A stretch of 7,711 nucleotides of DNA, taken from Candidatus Merdimorpha stercoravium. Lineage in GTDB: Bacteria > Bacteroidota > Bacteroidia > Flavobacteriales > UBA1820. The stretch spans positions 1-7,711 of the forward strand of contig DVLY01000181.1 of the NCBI GenBank assembly GCA_018715295.1, given 5' to 3'. Both the position numbers and the translations under genes were made by a program. The notes below the pieces were generated by a model, which worked only from the letters and a program-made list of their open reading frames with translations, did not search any database and had not been told where the DNA came from. This document shows positions 1 through 6,510 of this stretch, one piece after another (position 1 is the stretch's first letter; every line of letters starts with the position of its first letter).

Positions 1-52
1 CCCGCCCCGCATTTTTTCACCTGCCGCACATCCCCGAAAAAAAGGAAATCGT

Positions 53-60
53 TATTTTTG
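53..60 (+). promoter_or_regulatory. Probable -7 promoter element for the pnuC-kinase unit
   Basis: TATTTTTG matches the Bacteroidota -7 consensus TAnnTTTG at all six fixed positions. It lies 32 bases before the pnuC ATG, so transcription would start near position 67 and give a leader of about 25 bases. I see no TTG or TTTG about 19 bases upstream to serve as the -33 element, which lowers confidence. The rest of the 92-base upstream stretch shows no convincing riboswitch fold or terminator and is too short to judge what precedes it. Confidence 0.5.
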
Positions 61-92
61 CCCCACTCATCCATACAAGACCCGGAAAAAAC

Positions 93-746
93 ATGCTGTA
101 CGACCTGTTCCTCAAACCCTACGAAGGATACTCCACCCTGTTTATCGTTTTAGAAGCCATCGCCGCCTTCTTCGGCATCGTCAGCGTATGGTTCGCCCGC
201 AGGAACAGCATCTGGGTATATCCCACCGGCATCATCAGCACCGTACTGTACGTCTACGTCCTGTTTGTCAGCGGCGTGTACGGCGACGCCGTGATCAACA
301 TCTACTACACCGCCATGAGCCTGTACGGTTGGTACGTCTGGCTCAACGTCAAAGGCGAAGGCCAAGCCCTCCCCATCACCTGGCTGCACCGCCGGAGCGC
401 CCTCTTCACCGGCGGCTTTACCCTGGCCAACTTCGCTCTCTTTTACATCATCCTCCAGTACTACACGGACAGCATCGTCCCCACGCTCGATGCCATCACC
501 ACCGCCCTGGCCTTTTCCGCCATGTACCTGATGGCACGCAAGAAAGTCGAAAGCTGGGCTTTCTGGATCGCCTGCGACGTCATCTCGGTCGGGCTGTACA
601 TCTACAAAGGCCTCGGGGTAACCGCCCTGCAATACCTCATCTTCCTCATCCTGGCCATCTCGGCGCATTTCGAGTGGGTACGCCTGTACCGTGAGCAGCA
701 AGCCGCCCAAGCGCACCCCGGGAACACCACCACGAAACCGGCATGA
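93..746 (+). CDS. pnuC: PnuC-family vitamin transporter, probably nicotinamide riboside
   Basis: This 217-residue inner-membrane protein belongs to the PnuC family, which moves nicotinamide riboside (or, in PnuT and PnuX relatives, thiamine or riboflavin) by facilitated diffusion, with the substrate trapped by phosphorylation inside. About seven hydrophobic segments are visible, near residues 17-35, 41-60, 64-84, 103-121, 130-148, 153-171 and 174-196. Family wording includes NSIWVYPTGIIS (38-49), D65 with MSLYGWYVW (75-83), and the C-terminal half D133-TTALAF followed by KKVESWAFW (150-158) and D162. Length is normal. The downstream gene overlaps by 4 bases (ATGA) and encodes a NadR-type kinase, which favours nicotinamide riboside over thiamine as the substrate; that choice is inferred from context. 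The ATG is preceded by GGAAAAAA (84-91), a weak ribosome site. The frame stays open upstream to the window edge, but the residues there look non-membrane and a likely promoter sits in it, so the ATG at 93 is preferred. Confidence 0.92.
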   Translation: MLYDLFLKPYEGYSTLFIVLEAIAAFFGIVSVWFARRNSIWVYPTGIISTVLYVYVLFVSGVYGDAVINIYYTAMSLYGWYVWLNVKGEGQALPITWLHRRSALFTGGFTLANFALFYIILQYYTDSIVPTLDAITTALAFSAMYLMARKKVESWAFWIACDVISVGLYIYKGLGVTALQYLIFLILAISAHFEWVRLYREQQAAQAHPGNTTTKPA

Positions 747-1270
747 AAAAGATCGTCCTGCTCGGTCCCGAATGCAGCGGAAAGACCACCCTGGCTCGGG
801 AACTCGCCCGCCGGTACGACGGAGCCTACGCCCCGGAATACAGCCGGGAGTACGCCGAACGCCTGCGCCGAAGCGGAGCCGACATAGGCTTTCACGACGT
901 GATGCCCATCGTACGCGGACAACTGCTCGCCGAACAAAACGCCCTGCAAAGCGGAAAGGAACGGATCTTCCTCGACGGGAATCCCCTGGCCGAATGCGTG
1001 TACAGCCAGTGGTATTACCACGCCGTCCCCCGCGAACTCACCGACCTCCTCCGCCAGAGGACTTACGATTTTTACCTCTTGTGCTATCCCGACCTGTGCT
1101 GGATACCCGACCCCGCACGCGACATGCCCACCGGCCGGGAAAACATCTTCCGCCTTTTTGAAAAAGAAGTCGCGGCAAGCGGCGTCCCCTACCACATCGT
1201 CCGGGGAGAAGGCGCCTCGCGACAGGCCAGCGCCGAAAACGCCCTGCGGCAATCCGGCCTGCTGCCCTGA
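743..1270 (+). CDS. NadR-type ribosylnicotinamide kinase (AAA/P-loop ATPase), kinase domain only
   Basis: This 175-residue cytosolic P-loop protein resembles the C-terminal kinase domain of NadR, which phosphorylates nicotinamide riboside to NMN with ATP. Walker A is GPECSGKTT (8-16, Lys14). It is followed by APEYSREYAE (30-39), a conserved NadR/ribosylnicotinamide-kinase segment, FLDGNPL (76-82) as the Walker B-like strand with Asp78, and YDFYLLCYPD (108-117) leading to the lid RDMPTGRENIF (126-136) with Arg126 and Arg132. It lacks both the N-terminal helix-turn-helix and the NMN adenylyltransferase domain of enterobacterial NadR, so it should make NMN and neither repress transcription nor make NAD. 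Its ATG overlaps the pnuC stop, and there is no clear ribosome site, so translational coupling is likely. The gene pair forms an import-and-trap module. Substrate is inferred; a different nucleoside kinase of the same fold is possible. Confidence 0.85.
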   Translation: MKKIVLLGPECSGKTTLARELARRYDGAYAPEYSREYAERLRRSGADIGFHDVMPIVRGQLLAEQNALQSGKERIFLDGNPLAECVYSQWYYHAVPRELTDLLRQRTYDFYLLCYPDLCWIPDPARDMPTGRENIFRLFEKEVAASGVPYHIVRGEGASRQASAENALRQSGLLP

Positions 1271-1280
1271 CCGCAGAGAT

Positions 1281-2051
1281 TTACTTTCCGGGATTTTTCC
1301 CACCCCGCCCGCCGGCACAAAGCTGCGCCGTCACGATGGCCGCTGCAATAGCCGCATTGAGGCTCTCCGGACCCTGCGCCCCGGCAAAACGCGGGATCGT
1401 CAGCCTACGTCCCACCACCCGGGCCACGGCCGCGCTGATCCCATTGGCCTCGTTGCCGATCACGATCACCCCTTCTGCGGCGCACCCCGCCCGGAAGACA
1501 TCGTCCCCCTCGAGAAAAGTGCCGTACACCGGCAGCGGACAATCCCCCAGCAGAGCCGGAAGATCGCGGTAATGCACCCTCACCCGCGCAATGGAACCCA
1601 TCGTCGCCTGCACCGTCTTGGGGTTGTACAGATCGACCGTATCGGGCGAACACACCACATCCCGCACCCCGAACCAGTCGGCCGTCCGCACGATCGTCCC
1701 CAGGTTGCCCGGGTCGCGCACCCCGTCCAGAGCCAGCACCACCCGCCCGGGGGAAAAATCGGGTTCTCCCCACTGCGGGATCTCGCACACGGCCAGCACC
1801 CCTTCGGGTGTGGACTGCGCACTGATGCGCCCGATCTGCGCCTGGGTAACGCATTCCACCGGGCAGGGACATACGGCCCGGGCCATGGGAAAAAACTCTT
1901 CGGTGGCAAATACCTCCCGCAGGGAAATCTGGCCGCCGAGCGCAATTTCTTTGACGGATTTTATGCCTTCTATGGTAAATAATTGCGATATTTGTCGTGT
2001 TTTTTTGGACTTTAAAGAATTAATTTTCTTTATTTTACCATTAGTAAGCAT
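1281..2051 (-). CDS. TrmH/SpoU-family RNA 2'-O-methyltransferase
   Basis: This 256-residue protein is a SPOUT-class methyltransferase that transfers a methyl group from S-adenosylmethionine to a ribose 2'-OH in tRNA or rRNA; the target nucleotide cannot be read from sequence. Residues 1-92 form the substrate-binding domain (FTIEG at 25-29, STPEGVLAV at 80-88). The knotted catalytic domain carries motif 1, LDGVRDPGNLGTIVRTADWFG (108-128) with Asn116 and Arg122; motif 2, VIVIGNEANGIS (195-206); and motif 3, LTIPRF followed by ESLNAAIAAAI (217-239). Motif 3 has a slightly long GAQGP insertion before ESLN. The ATG (CAT on the plus strand at 2049-2051) has AAAAGG nine bases upstream. The first ~30 codons are AT-rich and Lys-rich, unlike the GC-rich remainder. 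It converges on the kinase gene with a 10-base gap and diverges from tamL. Confidence 0.92.
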   Translation of the reverse strand: MLTNGKIKKINSLKSKKTRQISQLFTIEGIKSVKEIALGGQISLREVFATEEFFPMARAVCPCPVECVTQAQIGRISAQSTPEGVLAVCEIPQWGEPDFSPGRVVLALDGVRDPGNLGTIVRTADWFGVRDVVCSPDTVDLYNPKTVQATMGSIARVRVHYRDLPALLGDCPLPVYGTFLEGDDVFRAGCAAEGVIVIGNEANGISAAVARVVGRRLTIPRFAGAQGPESLNAAIAAAIVTAQLCAGGRGGKNPGK

Positions 2052-2071
2052 AGCAAGCGGCCTTTTAGGGA
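1976..2071. promoter_or_regulatory. AT-rich divergent start region of trmH and tamL
   Basis: Only 20 bases separate the two divergent start codons, so any tamL promoter must lie within the 5' coding part of the methyltransferase gene. That part is strikingly AT-rich compared with the rest of the window. Imperfect plus-strand -7 candidates are GATATTTG (1987-1994), TAATTTTC (2021-2028) and TATTTTAC (2031-2038); the last has TTTG at 2004-2007 some 23 bases upstream. None is a full match, so the tamL promoter position is not resolved. Confidence 0.4.
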
Positions 2072-2072
2072 G
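2067..2072 (+). promoter_or_regulatory. Shine-Dalgarno-like AGGGAG that bears on the tamL start
   Basis: AGGGAG runs directly into the GTG at 2072 and overlaps its first base, so it cannot serve that codon at normal spacing. It lies 8 bases before an in-frame TTG at 2081, a usual spacing. This favours the TTG as the true start if the site is used, although Bacteroidota ribosomes depend little on Shine-Dalgarno pairing. Confidence 0.4.
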
Positions 2073-4669
2073 TGAATCGTTTGATTAAAAACATTTTAGC
2101 AAAGATACGCATTTTCGCCGTAACCGTCCTTCCGGCGGGTTTGGGCTTGCTTTCCTCCTGCTCCCCGTACAAAAACATCCCTGCGGGCGACCACCTGGTA
2201 GTAGCCAACCGCTACGACATCAACGACCGGCAAAAGCACAACCCGGATTTTTCTCCCTACATCCGCCAAGCGCCCAACAAAAAACTGCTCTTTTTCTTTC
2301 CAATCAAACTGAGCCTGTACAACGCCGCCCGAGAAGACCCCCAAGCCGCATTCGACCAGTGGGAAGCCGAGCACCAAGGCTCGGTGAAGTTCCTTCGGTT
2401 CTTCTTCTCCCAAAAAGGCATCGACCGGATAGACAGCACCTACGTAGGCTTCAACCGATCGTTGAAAAAACTGGGCGAGCCCCCCGTACTGTACGACCCT
2501 TCGCTGGCCACCCGTTCGGTAAACAACATCGAAAGTTTTTACCACAACCAAGGATACTTCCGTGCGCAAGCCTCCTCGCAGGCTACTTTCGAGGGGGACA
2601 AAGCCGTCGTCCAGTACACCGTCTCCACCGGAACGCCCTACACCATCGACAGCGTAAACTACGACATCGAAAGCGAAGTGCTGCGCGAACTCTATCTCCA
2701 AGCCCTTCCCGGCAGCCTGATCCGCAGCGGAGACCGCTACAACAAGGACATCCTGGAAGTGGACGAAGCCAACCGCCTGACCGAATACTTCAAACAGCAC
2801 GGCGTGTACGACTTCACGCCCGAATACATCCACTACGTGGTCGATACCAACGGATACGACCACCGCGCACAAATCCTGGTGGAGATCAACAACCTCCGCC
2901 GCCAGACCTCCTCCGGCACTTATTCCGTCCCGTTCCACAAATGGCGGGTGAGCCGCATCAACGTCTATACCGACTTCCAGTACGACGCCCGGGAACGGAC
3001 CTATGGCGATACCCTCGAATACAACGGCCTGCACATCTTCGCCCGCCAGAAAGTCCCCTACAAACCCTGGGTGCTGGGCGATGCCATTTTCTTCCGCCCC
3101 GGCGAATACTTCGCCCTCTCGGACTACAACAACACGTACAAGGCCCTCCGCGCCCTGCGGCTTTTCTCTACCGTCAGCATTGCGATGAACCCCGACCCGG
3201 ACAACCCGCAGGAGGACATCGTAGCGGACATTTACCTCAATCCGGTAAAAAGATACGCCGCCAATGTCAATTTCGAGATCTCGCGCTCTTCGCTGCTGGG
3301 CATCGGCACGTCGATCAACCTCCAGTTCACCAAATACAACGCCTTCCACGGCGGGGAGATCTGGAACAACTCCCTCCGCACCACCCTGGGCAGCTACAAC
3401 GAACCCAACGGGAAAAGCGGGTTTCTCAACGCCTACGAGATCAGCCTGACCACCTCGCTCACCTTCCCCCGTTTCCTGCTCCCGTTCCGCATGGACCGGC
3501 TCATCCCCAAACGCATGTCCCCCAAGACCAATGCTTCGCTGAGCTACGGCACGCAGAAGAACGTCGGGCTCAACCGGAACAACTTCAGTTTCTCGTGGGA
3601 CTACACCTGGGAGCAAAGCCGCACCGTACAGCACAAGATCGGCCTGATCCGGTTCGCCTACCTGCACAATACCAACAAGTACAACTATTACAACATCTTC
3701 AGCGATTCCGACCGCGACGAAGTGATCGAGGATTACCTCGGCCTCCATCCCGACCTGGTCGATCCCGACCCGGCCAACCCCGGGGAGTACACCTACCAGA
3801 TTGAAAACATCATTTACAACGACCAAGCCTTCAAGGAGAGCGACCCCACCGGCCACCGCGTCATCGCGGACGACCTGTACCAATTCGCCCGCTACACCTC
3901 GGACTTCGTCATTCCCTCCATCTCGTACACCTTCACCTTCAACAACCAGCGCTACGACAAGTCGCGCGACTTCCACTACCTCCAGATCGAAACCGTCCTC
4001 TCCGGCAACCTGCTCAACGCCCTGGCCCATACCCTGAACCTGCCTTCGACAACCCTTCCCACCGGGGAAACCGTCCACGAGCTCTTCGGGGTGCCCTTTG
4101 CCCAGTTCGCCAAATTCAACGTCAACTATTCCCGTTACCTGAATTTCGGACGGAAAAAGAACCACACCCTCGCCTACCGCCTGTACTTCGGCCTGACCCT
4201 TCCCTACGGCAACTCCCCCACCCAGGTGCCTTTCTCCGAATCGTACTTCGGCGGCGGGGTAAACTACGAACGCGGCTGGCGAGCCTACGAACTGGGGCCG
4301 GGCAGCGTTTCGGACAAGACCCATACCTACAACGTGGGCAACCTCAAGCTCACCGCCAGCCTCGAATACCGCTTCCCGCTGTACAAATCGCTCTACGGCG
4401 CCCTGTTCTTCGACACGGGCAACATCTGGTTCACCTCGGAAAAACTGTACTCCGACCCCAAAGGCGTCTTCCACTTCGACACCTTTCTTAAGGAGTTGAG
4501 CCTCACCTCGGGGGTGGGACTGCGCTACGACTTCCAGTTCTTCGTCGCCCGTCTGGACATGGGACTGCAGACGGTCGATCCCTCCCAAGCCGAAGGCCAC
4601 CGATGGGTCCTGTTCAAAAACGGCATGAGCCGCGCCACGTTCCAGTTTGCCCTGGCGTACCCGTTCTGA
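2072..4669 (+). CDS. tamL: TamL-like BamA/TamA-family outer-membrane assembly lipoprotein
   Basis: This 865-residue protein has an Omp85 layout with a lipid anchor, as in the Bacteroidota TamL group that pairs with TamB in envelope assembly. A short hydrophobic signal ends in lipobox LSSC with Cys30. POTRA-like repeats follow: about 150-197 (FYHNQGYF, then TGTPYTIDSV), about 221-275 (RYNKDILEVDEANRLTEYF) and about 287-395 (PGEYFALSDYN, ALRALRLFS). The barrel begins near residue 400 and includes FGGGVNYERGW (726-736), the loop-6 signature with Arg734, and ends FQFALAYPF with terminal Phe. An in-frame TAG at 2066 limits the start to GTG 2072 or TTG 2081; no internal ATG would keep the lipobox. 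Apart from TTA at 2096 the gene has no TTA, CTA or TCA codon. The next gene begins at or just after its stop. No tamB is in the window. A BamA role is less likely because of the lipobox and few POTRA repeats. Confidence 0.88.
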   Translation: MNRLIKNILAKIRIFAVTVLPAGLGLLSSCSPYKNIPAGDHLVVANRYDINDRQKHNPDFSPYIRQAPNKKLLFFFPIKLSLYNAAREDPQAAFDQWEAEHQGSVKFLRFFFSQKGIDRIDSTYVGFNRSLKKLGEPPVLYDPSLATRSVNNIESFYHNQGYFRAQASSQATFEGDKAVVQYTVSTGTPYTIDSVNYDIESEVLRELYLQALPGSLIRSGDRYNKDILEVDEANRLTEYFKQHGVYDFTPEYIHYVVDTNGYDHRAQILVEINNLRRQTSSGTYSVPFHKWRVSRINVYTDFQYDARERTYGDTLEYNGLHIFARQKVPYKPWVLGDAIFFRPGEYFALSDYNNTYKALRALRLFSTVSIAMNPDPDNPQEDIVADIYLNPVKRYAANVNFEISRSSLLGIGTSINLQFTKYNAFHGGEIWNNSLRTTLGSYNEPNGKSGFLNAYEISLTTSLTFPRFLLPFRMDRLIPKRMSPKTNASLSYGTQKNVGLNRNNFSFSWDYTWEQSRTVQHKIGLIRFAYLHNTNKYNYYNIFSDSDRDEVIEDYLGLHPDLVDPDPANPGEYTYQIENIIYNDQAFKESDPTGHRVIADDLYQFARYTSDFVIPSISYTFTFNNQRYDKSRDFHYLQIETVLSGNLLNALAHTLNLPSTTLPTGETVHELFGVPFAQFAKFNVNYSRYLNFGRKKNHTLAYRLYFGLTLPYGNSPTQVPFSESYFGGGVNYERGWRAYELGPGSVSDKTHTYNVGNLKLTASLEYRFPLYKSLYGALFFDTGNIWFTSEKLYSDPKGVFHFDTFLKELSLTSGVGLRYDFQFFVARLDMGLQTVDPSQAEGHRWVLFKNGMSRATFQFALAYPF
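2100..2107 (-). promoter_or_regulatory. Probable -7 promoter element for the TrmH-family gene
   Basis: Read on the minus strand this is TATCTTTG, a full match to TAnnTTTG. It lies 48 bases before the methyltransferase ATG, inside codons of the tamL signal peptide, and would give a leader of about 40 bases. No TTG is visible at the expected -33 position, so the call rests on the -7 element and its placement. Confidence 0.42.
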
Positions 4670-4692
4670 TGAAAAAACAAGGAAATGAAACA

Positions 4693-5814
4693 ATGATAGA
4701 GATCAAAGAAGTAAACGACAAAGACTCCCTCAAGGCCTTCGTAATGTTCCCCTTCGAACTCTACAAAGGCAGCCGATACTGGGTTCCCCCGCTCATTGCG
4801 GGCGAAATGAAAACCTTCGACCCCGCGCACAACCCCACGTTGGAATTCTGCCAGGTGCAGCTCATCCTCGCCTATAAGCAAGGGCGCATCGTCGGACGCC
4901 TGGCCCTGATCGTCAACCGGCGTGAAAACGAACTGCTCGGCCAGCGCAAGCTCCGCTTCGGCTGGCTCGACTTCGAGGACGACCCCGAGATCACCCGCGC
5001 CCTGTTCGACTATGCCACCCGCTGGGGACGCGAACACGGCATGGAATACATGGAAGGCCCGGTAGGTTTCTGCAACCTGGACAAAGCCGCCCTGCTCACC
5101 GAAGGCTTCGAGGAACTCTCCAACACCACCGCCCTGTACAACTACCCGTACTACGAACGCCATCTGCTGGCCTGCGGGCTGGAGCACTGCACCAAATGGG
5201 TGGAAAAGGAAATGATCGTCCCGGAACAAGTTCCGGAAAAGATCCGCCGTTTTTCCACCATCATCAAGGAGCGCAACGAACTTTCGGTACCCGACCTGCG
5301 CAGCAAGCGGGCCATCCGGCGGTACATTCCCCAGGTCTTCGACATCCTGAACCAGACGTACTGCACGCTGGAAAACTTCGTTCCCCTCACTCCCGGACAG
5401 CAGGAATTCTACGCCGCCAAATTCATGGACGTCATCCATCCCGACTACGTGAGCTGCGTGGAAGACAAGGAGGGCCACATGATCGCCTTCGGAGTCGCCA
5501 TCCCGTACATGGGCACCGCCCTGCAAAAAGCCGGCGGACACCTCCTCCCCTTCGGTTGGTACCACATCCTCAAGGCTCTGCGCAGCAACGACCGCGTCGA
5601 ACTGCTACTGATCGGAGTCCTGCCCAAGTGGCAGCGCAAAGGCGTTACGGCCCTTATTTTCGACGAGATCATGCAAAAATTCATCGACAACCACGTCGTG
5701 TACGTCGAGACCAACCCCGAACAGGAACAAAACGCCTCCGTACAAGCCTTCTGGAAAGAATACAAAAACCGCCTGCACAAAGTACGCTGGACCTTCCACA
5801 AACGCATCGAATAA
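4693..5814 (+). CDS. GNAT-like acetyltransferase-fold protein of unknown substrate
   Basis: This 373-residue soluble protein matches a conserved Bacteroidota family of about 370-390 residues usually labelled hypothetical or GNAT. The N-terminal half carries the family wording FPFELYKGSRYWVPPLI, GRIVGRLALIVN, FGWLDFEDD and MEGPVGFCNLDKAALLTEGF. The C-terminal half has a GNAT acetyl-CoA motif: strand ELLLIGVLP (303-311) then QRKGVTA (314-320), with a later strand VVYVETNP and NASVQAFW. This suggests a tandem-GNAT architecture with the acetyl-CoA site only in the second half; that is inference. Start choice: ATG 4693 has AAGGA about 9 bases upstream and gives the family-like MIEIKEV opening; ATG 4669 overlaps the tamL stop (TGATG) and adds MKKQGNET. 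It sits tightly between tamL and rsmG, so co-transcription is likely. No signal peptide is seen. Substrate is unknown, and a non-catalytic role is possible. Confidence 0.85.
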   Translation: MIEIKEVNDKDSLKAFVMFPFELYKGSRYWVPPLIAGEMKTFDPAHNPTLEFCQVQLILAYKQGRIVGRLALIVNRRENELLGQRKLRFGWLDFEDDPEITRALFDYATRWGREHGMEYMEGPVGFCNLDKAALLTEGFEELSNTTALYNYPYYERHLLACGLEHCTKWVEKEMIVPEQVPEKIRRFSTIIKERNELSVPDLRSKRAIRRYIPQVFDILNQTYCTLENFVPLTPGQQEFYAAKFMDVIHPDYVSCVEDKEGHMIAFGVAIPYMGTALQKAGGHLLPFGWYHILKALRSNDRVELLLIGVLPKWQRKGVTALIFDEIMQKFIDNHVVYVETNPEQEQNASVQAFWKEYKNRLHKVRWTFHKRIE

Positions 5815-5826
5815 CGAGCCCTTGCG

Positions 5827-6450
5827 ATGATGGACGAACTCCTCCGATATTTCCCCGACCTCTCTCCCGCGCAGCGCGAACGTTTTGCCGCCATGGGCTC
5901 CTTGTACGCCCAGTGGAACGCCCGGATCAACGTCATCTCCCGCCAGGACACCGAGCACTTCTACCTGCACCACGTGCTGCACAGCCTGGCCATCGCCCGC
6001 GTGGTCGATTTCGCACCCGGCGCCCGGATACTGGATGCCGGAACGGGCGGAGGCTTCCCCGGCATCCCGCTGGCGGTGCTGTTTCCCCAAGTGCACTTTA
6101 CCCTGGTGGACTCTATCGGCAAAAAGACCAAAGTAGCGGCCGACATCGCCGGGCAGCTCTCCCTGGACAACGTTTCGGTGATCAATGCCCGGATCGAAAA
6201 CCTGCCCGAACGGTACGACTTCGTCGTTTCGCGCGCCGTGGCCCGGATGGAAAAGATCGTCGCCTGGACCCGGGGAAAAATCCGACCGGGAAAGGCTTCG
6301 AGCCTCCCCAACGGCATCCTATGTCTGAAGGGCGGCGACCTGGCCGACGAACTCGCCCCGTTCTCCCGGGCGAAGATTTACGACATATCGGCCTTTTTTT
6401 GTAAAGAATTTTTCGAGACAAAACGCGTGGTTTACCTCCCTATTTCATAA
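5827..6450 (+). CDS. rsmG: 16S rRNA (guanine-527-N7)-methyltransferase RsmG (GidB)
   Basis: This 207-residue cytosolic enzyme methylates N7 of G527 (E. coli numbering) in the 530 loop of 16S rRNA using S-adenosylmethionine; in other bacteria its loss gives low-level streptomycin resistance. A Rossmann-fold methyltransferase is visible: WNARINVISR (30-39) and HHVLHSLA (48-55) in the N-terminal part, motif I ILDAGTGGGFPGIPLA (68-83), LVDSIGKKTKV (93-103) with acidic Asp95, VVSRAVA (133-139) with Arg136, and LKGGDLADEL (167-176). Length is normal for the family. It starts 12 bases after the GNAT-like gene, with ATG at 5827 and a second ATG immediately next; no Shine-Dalgarno site is evident. It is likely the last gene of the tamL run, since a strong -7 element for pgk overlaps its stop codon. 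Confidence 0.96.
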   Translation: MMDELLRYFPDLSPAQRERFAAMGSLYAQWNARINVISRQDTEHFYLHHVLHSLAIARVVDFAPGARILDAGTGGGFPGIPLAVLFPQVHFTLVDSIGKKTKVAADIAGQLSLDNVSVINARIENLPERYDFVVSRAVARMEKIVAWTRGKIRPGKASSLPNGILCLKGGDLADELAPFSRAKIYDISAFFCKEFFETKRVVYLPIS

Positions 6451-6455
6451 CTTTG
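6448..6455 (+). promoter_or_regulatory. Probable -7 promoter element for pgk
   Basis: TAACTTTG is a full match to TAnnTTTG and its first three bases are the rsmG stop codon. Transcription would begin near 6462 and give a leader of about 50 bases that is A-rich just before the pgk ATG, typical of Bacteroidota leaders without a Shine-Dalgarno site. The expected -33 region around 6425 reads CGCGTGG and has no TTG, so that element is weak or absent. Confidence 0.55.
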
Positions 6456-6510
6456 TGCCCGTGTGTGTACTTCATTGAAACACTGACAAACAAAAAAAGA
6501 TCAACATAGT

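Noticed and set aside
1..92. A riboswitch or an extended pnuC N-terminus upstream of pnuC
   Set aside because: The stretch is too short and shows no recognisable conserved riboswitch core. The frame is open to the window edge, but the added residues are unlike PnuC and would run through a good promoter match.
1244..1276. CTGCGG and CCGCAG arms around the kinase stop codon as a terminator
   Set aside because: The stem is only six pairs with a 21-base loop and no following T run, so chance is the simpler explanation.
602..1318. A 238-codon minus-strand frame across pnuC and the kinase gene
   Set aside because: It overlaps two well-supported genes and its translation shows no family motif; GC-rich codon bias explains the open frame.
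1158..1982. A 274-codon plus-strand frame opposite the methyltransferase gene
   Set aside because: Its translation is Arg/Pro/His-rich, typical of an antisense reading of GC-rich coding sequence, while the opposite strand has all three SPOUT motifs.
2359..3804. A 481-codon plus-strand frame within tamL
   Set aside because: It is an out-of-frame reading rich in Arg, Pro and Gln with no domain; tamL is continuous across the same span, so there is no frameshift to explain.
2096..4693. An 865-codon open frame on the minus strand, covering almost all of tamL
   Set aside because: Its codons align base for base with tamL codons, so it stays open simply because tamL lacks TTA, CTA and TCA codons after residue 9. 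The predicted product is Val/Gly/Glu-rich with no recognisable domain, whereas the plus strand encodes a clear Omp85 protein.
5221..5236. Inverted repeat CCGGAAC-AA-GTTCCGG
   Set aside because: It lies inside the GNAT-like gene and arises from codons for the short peptide repeat VPEQVPE; nothing suggests an operator or terminator there.
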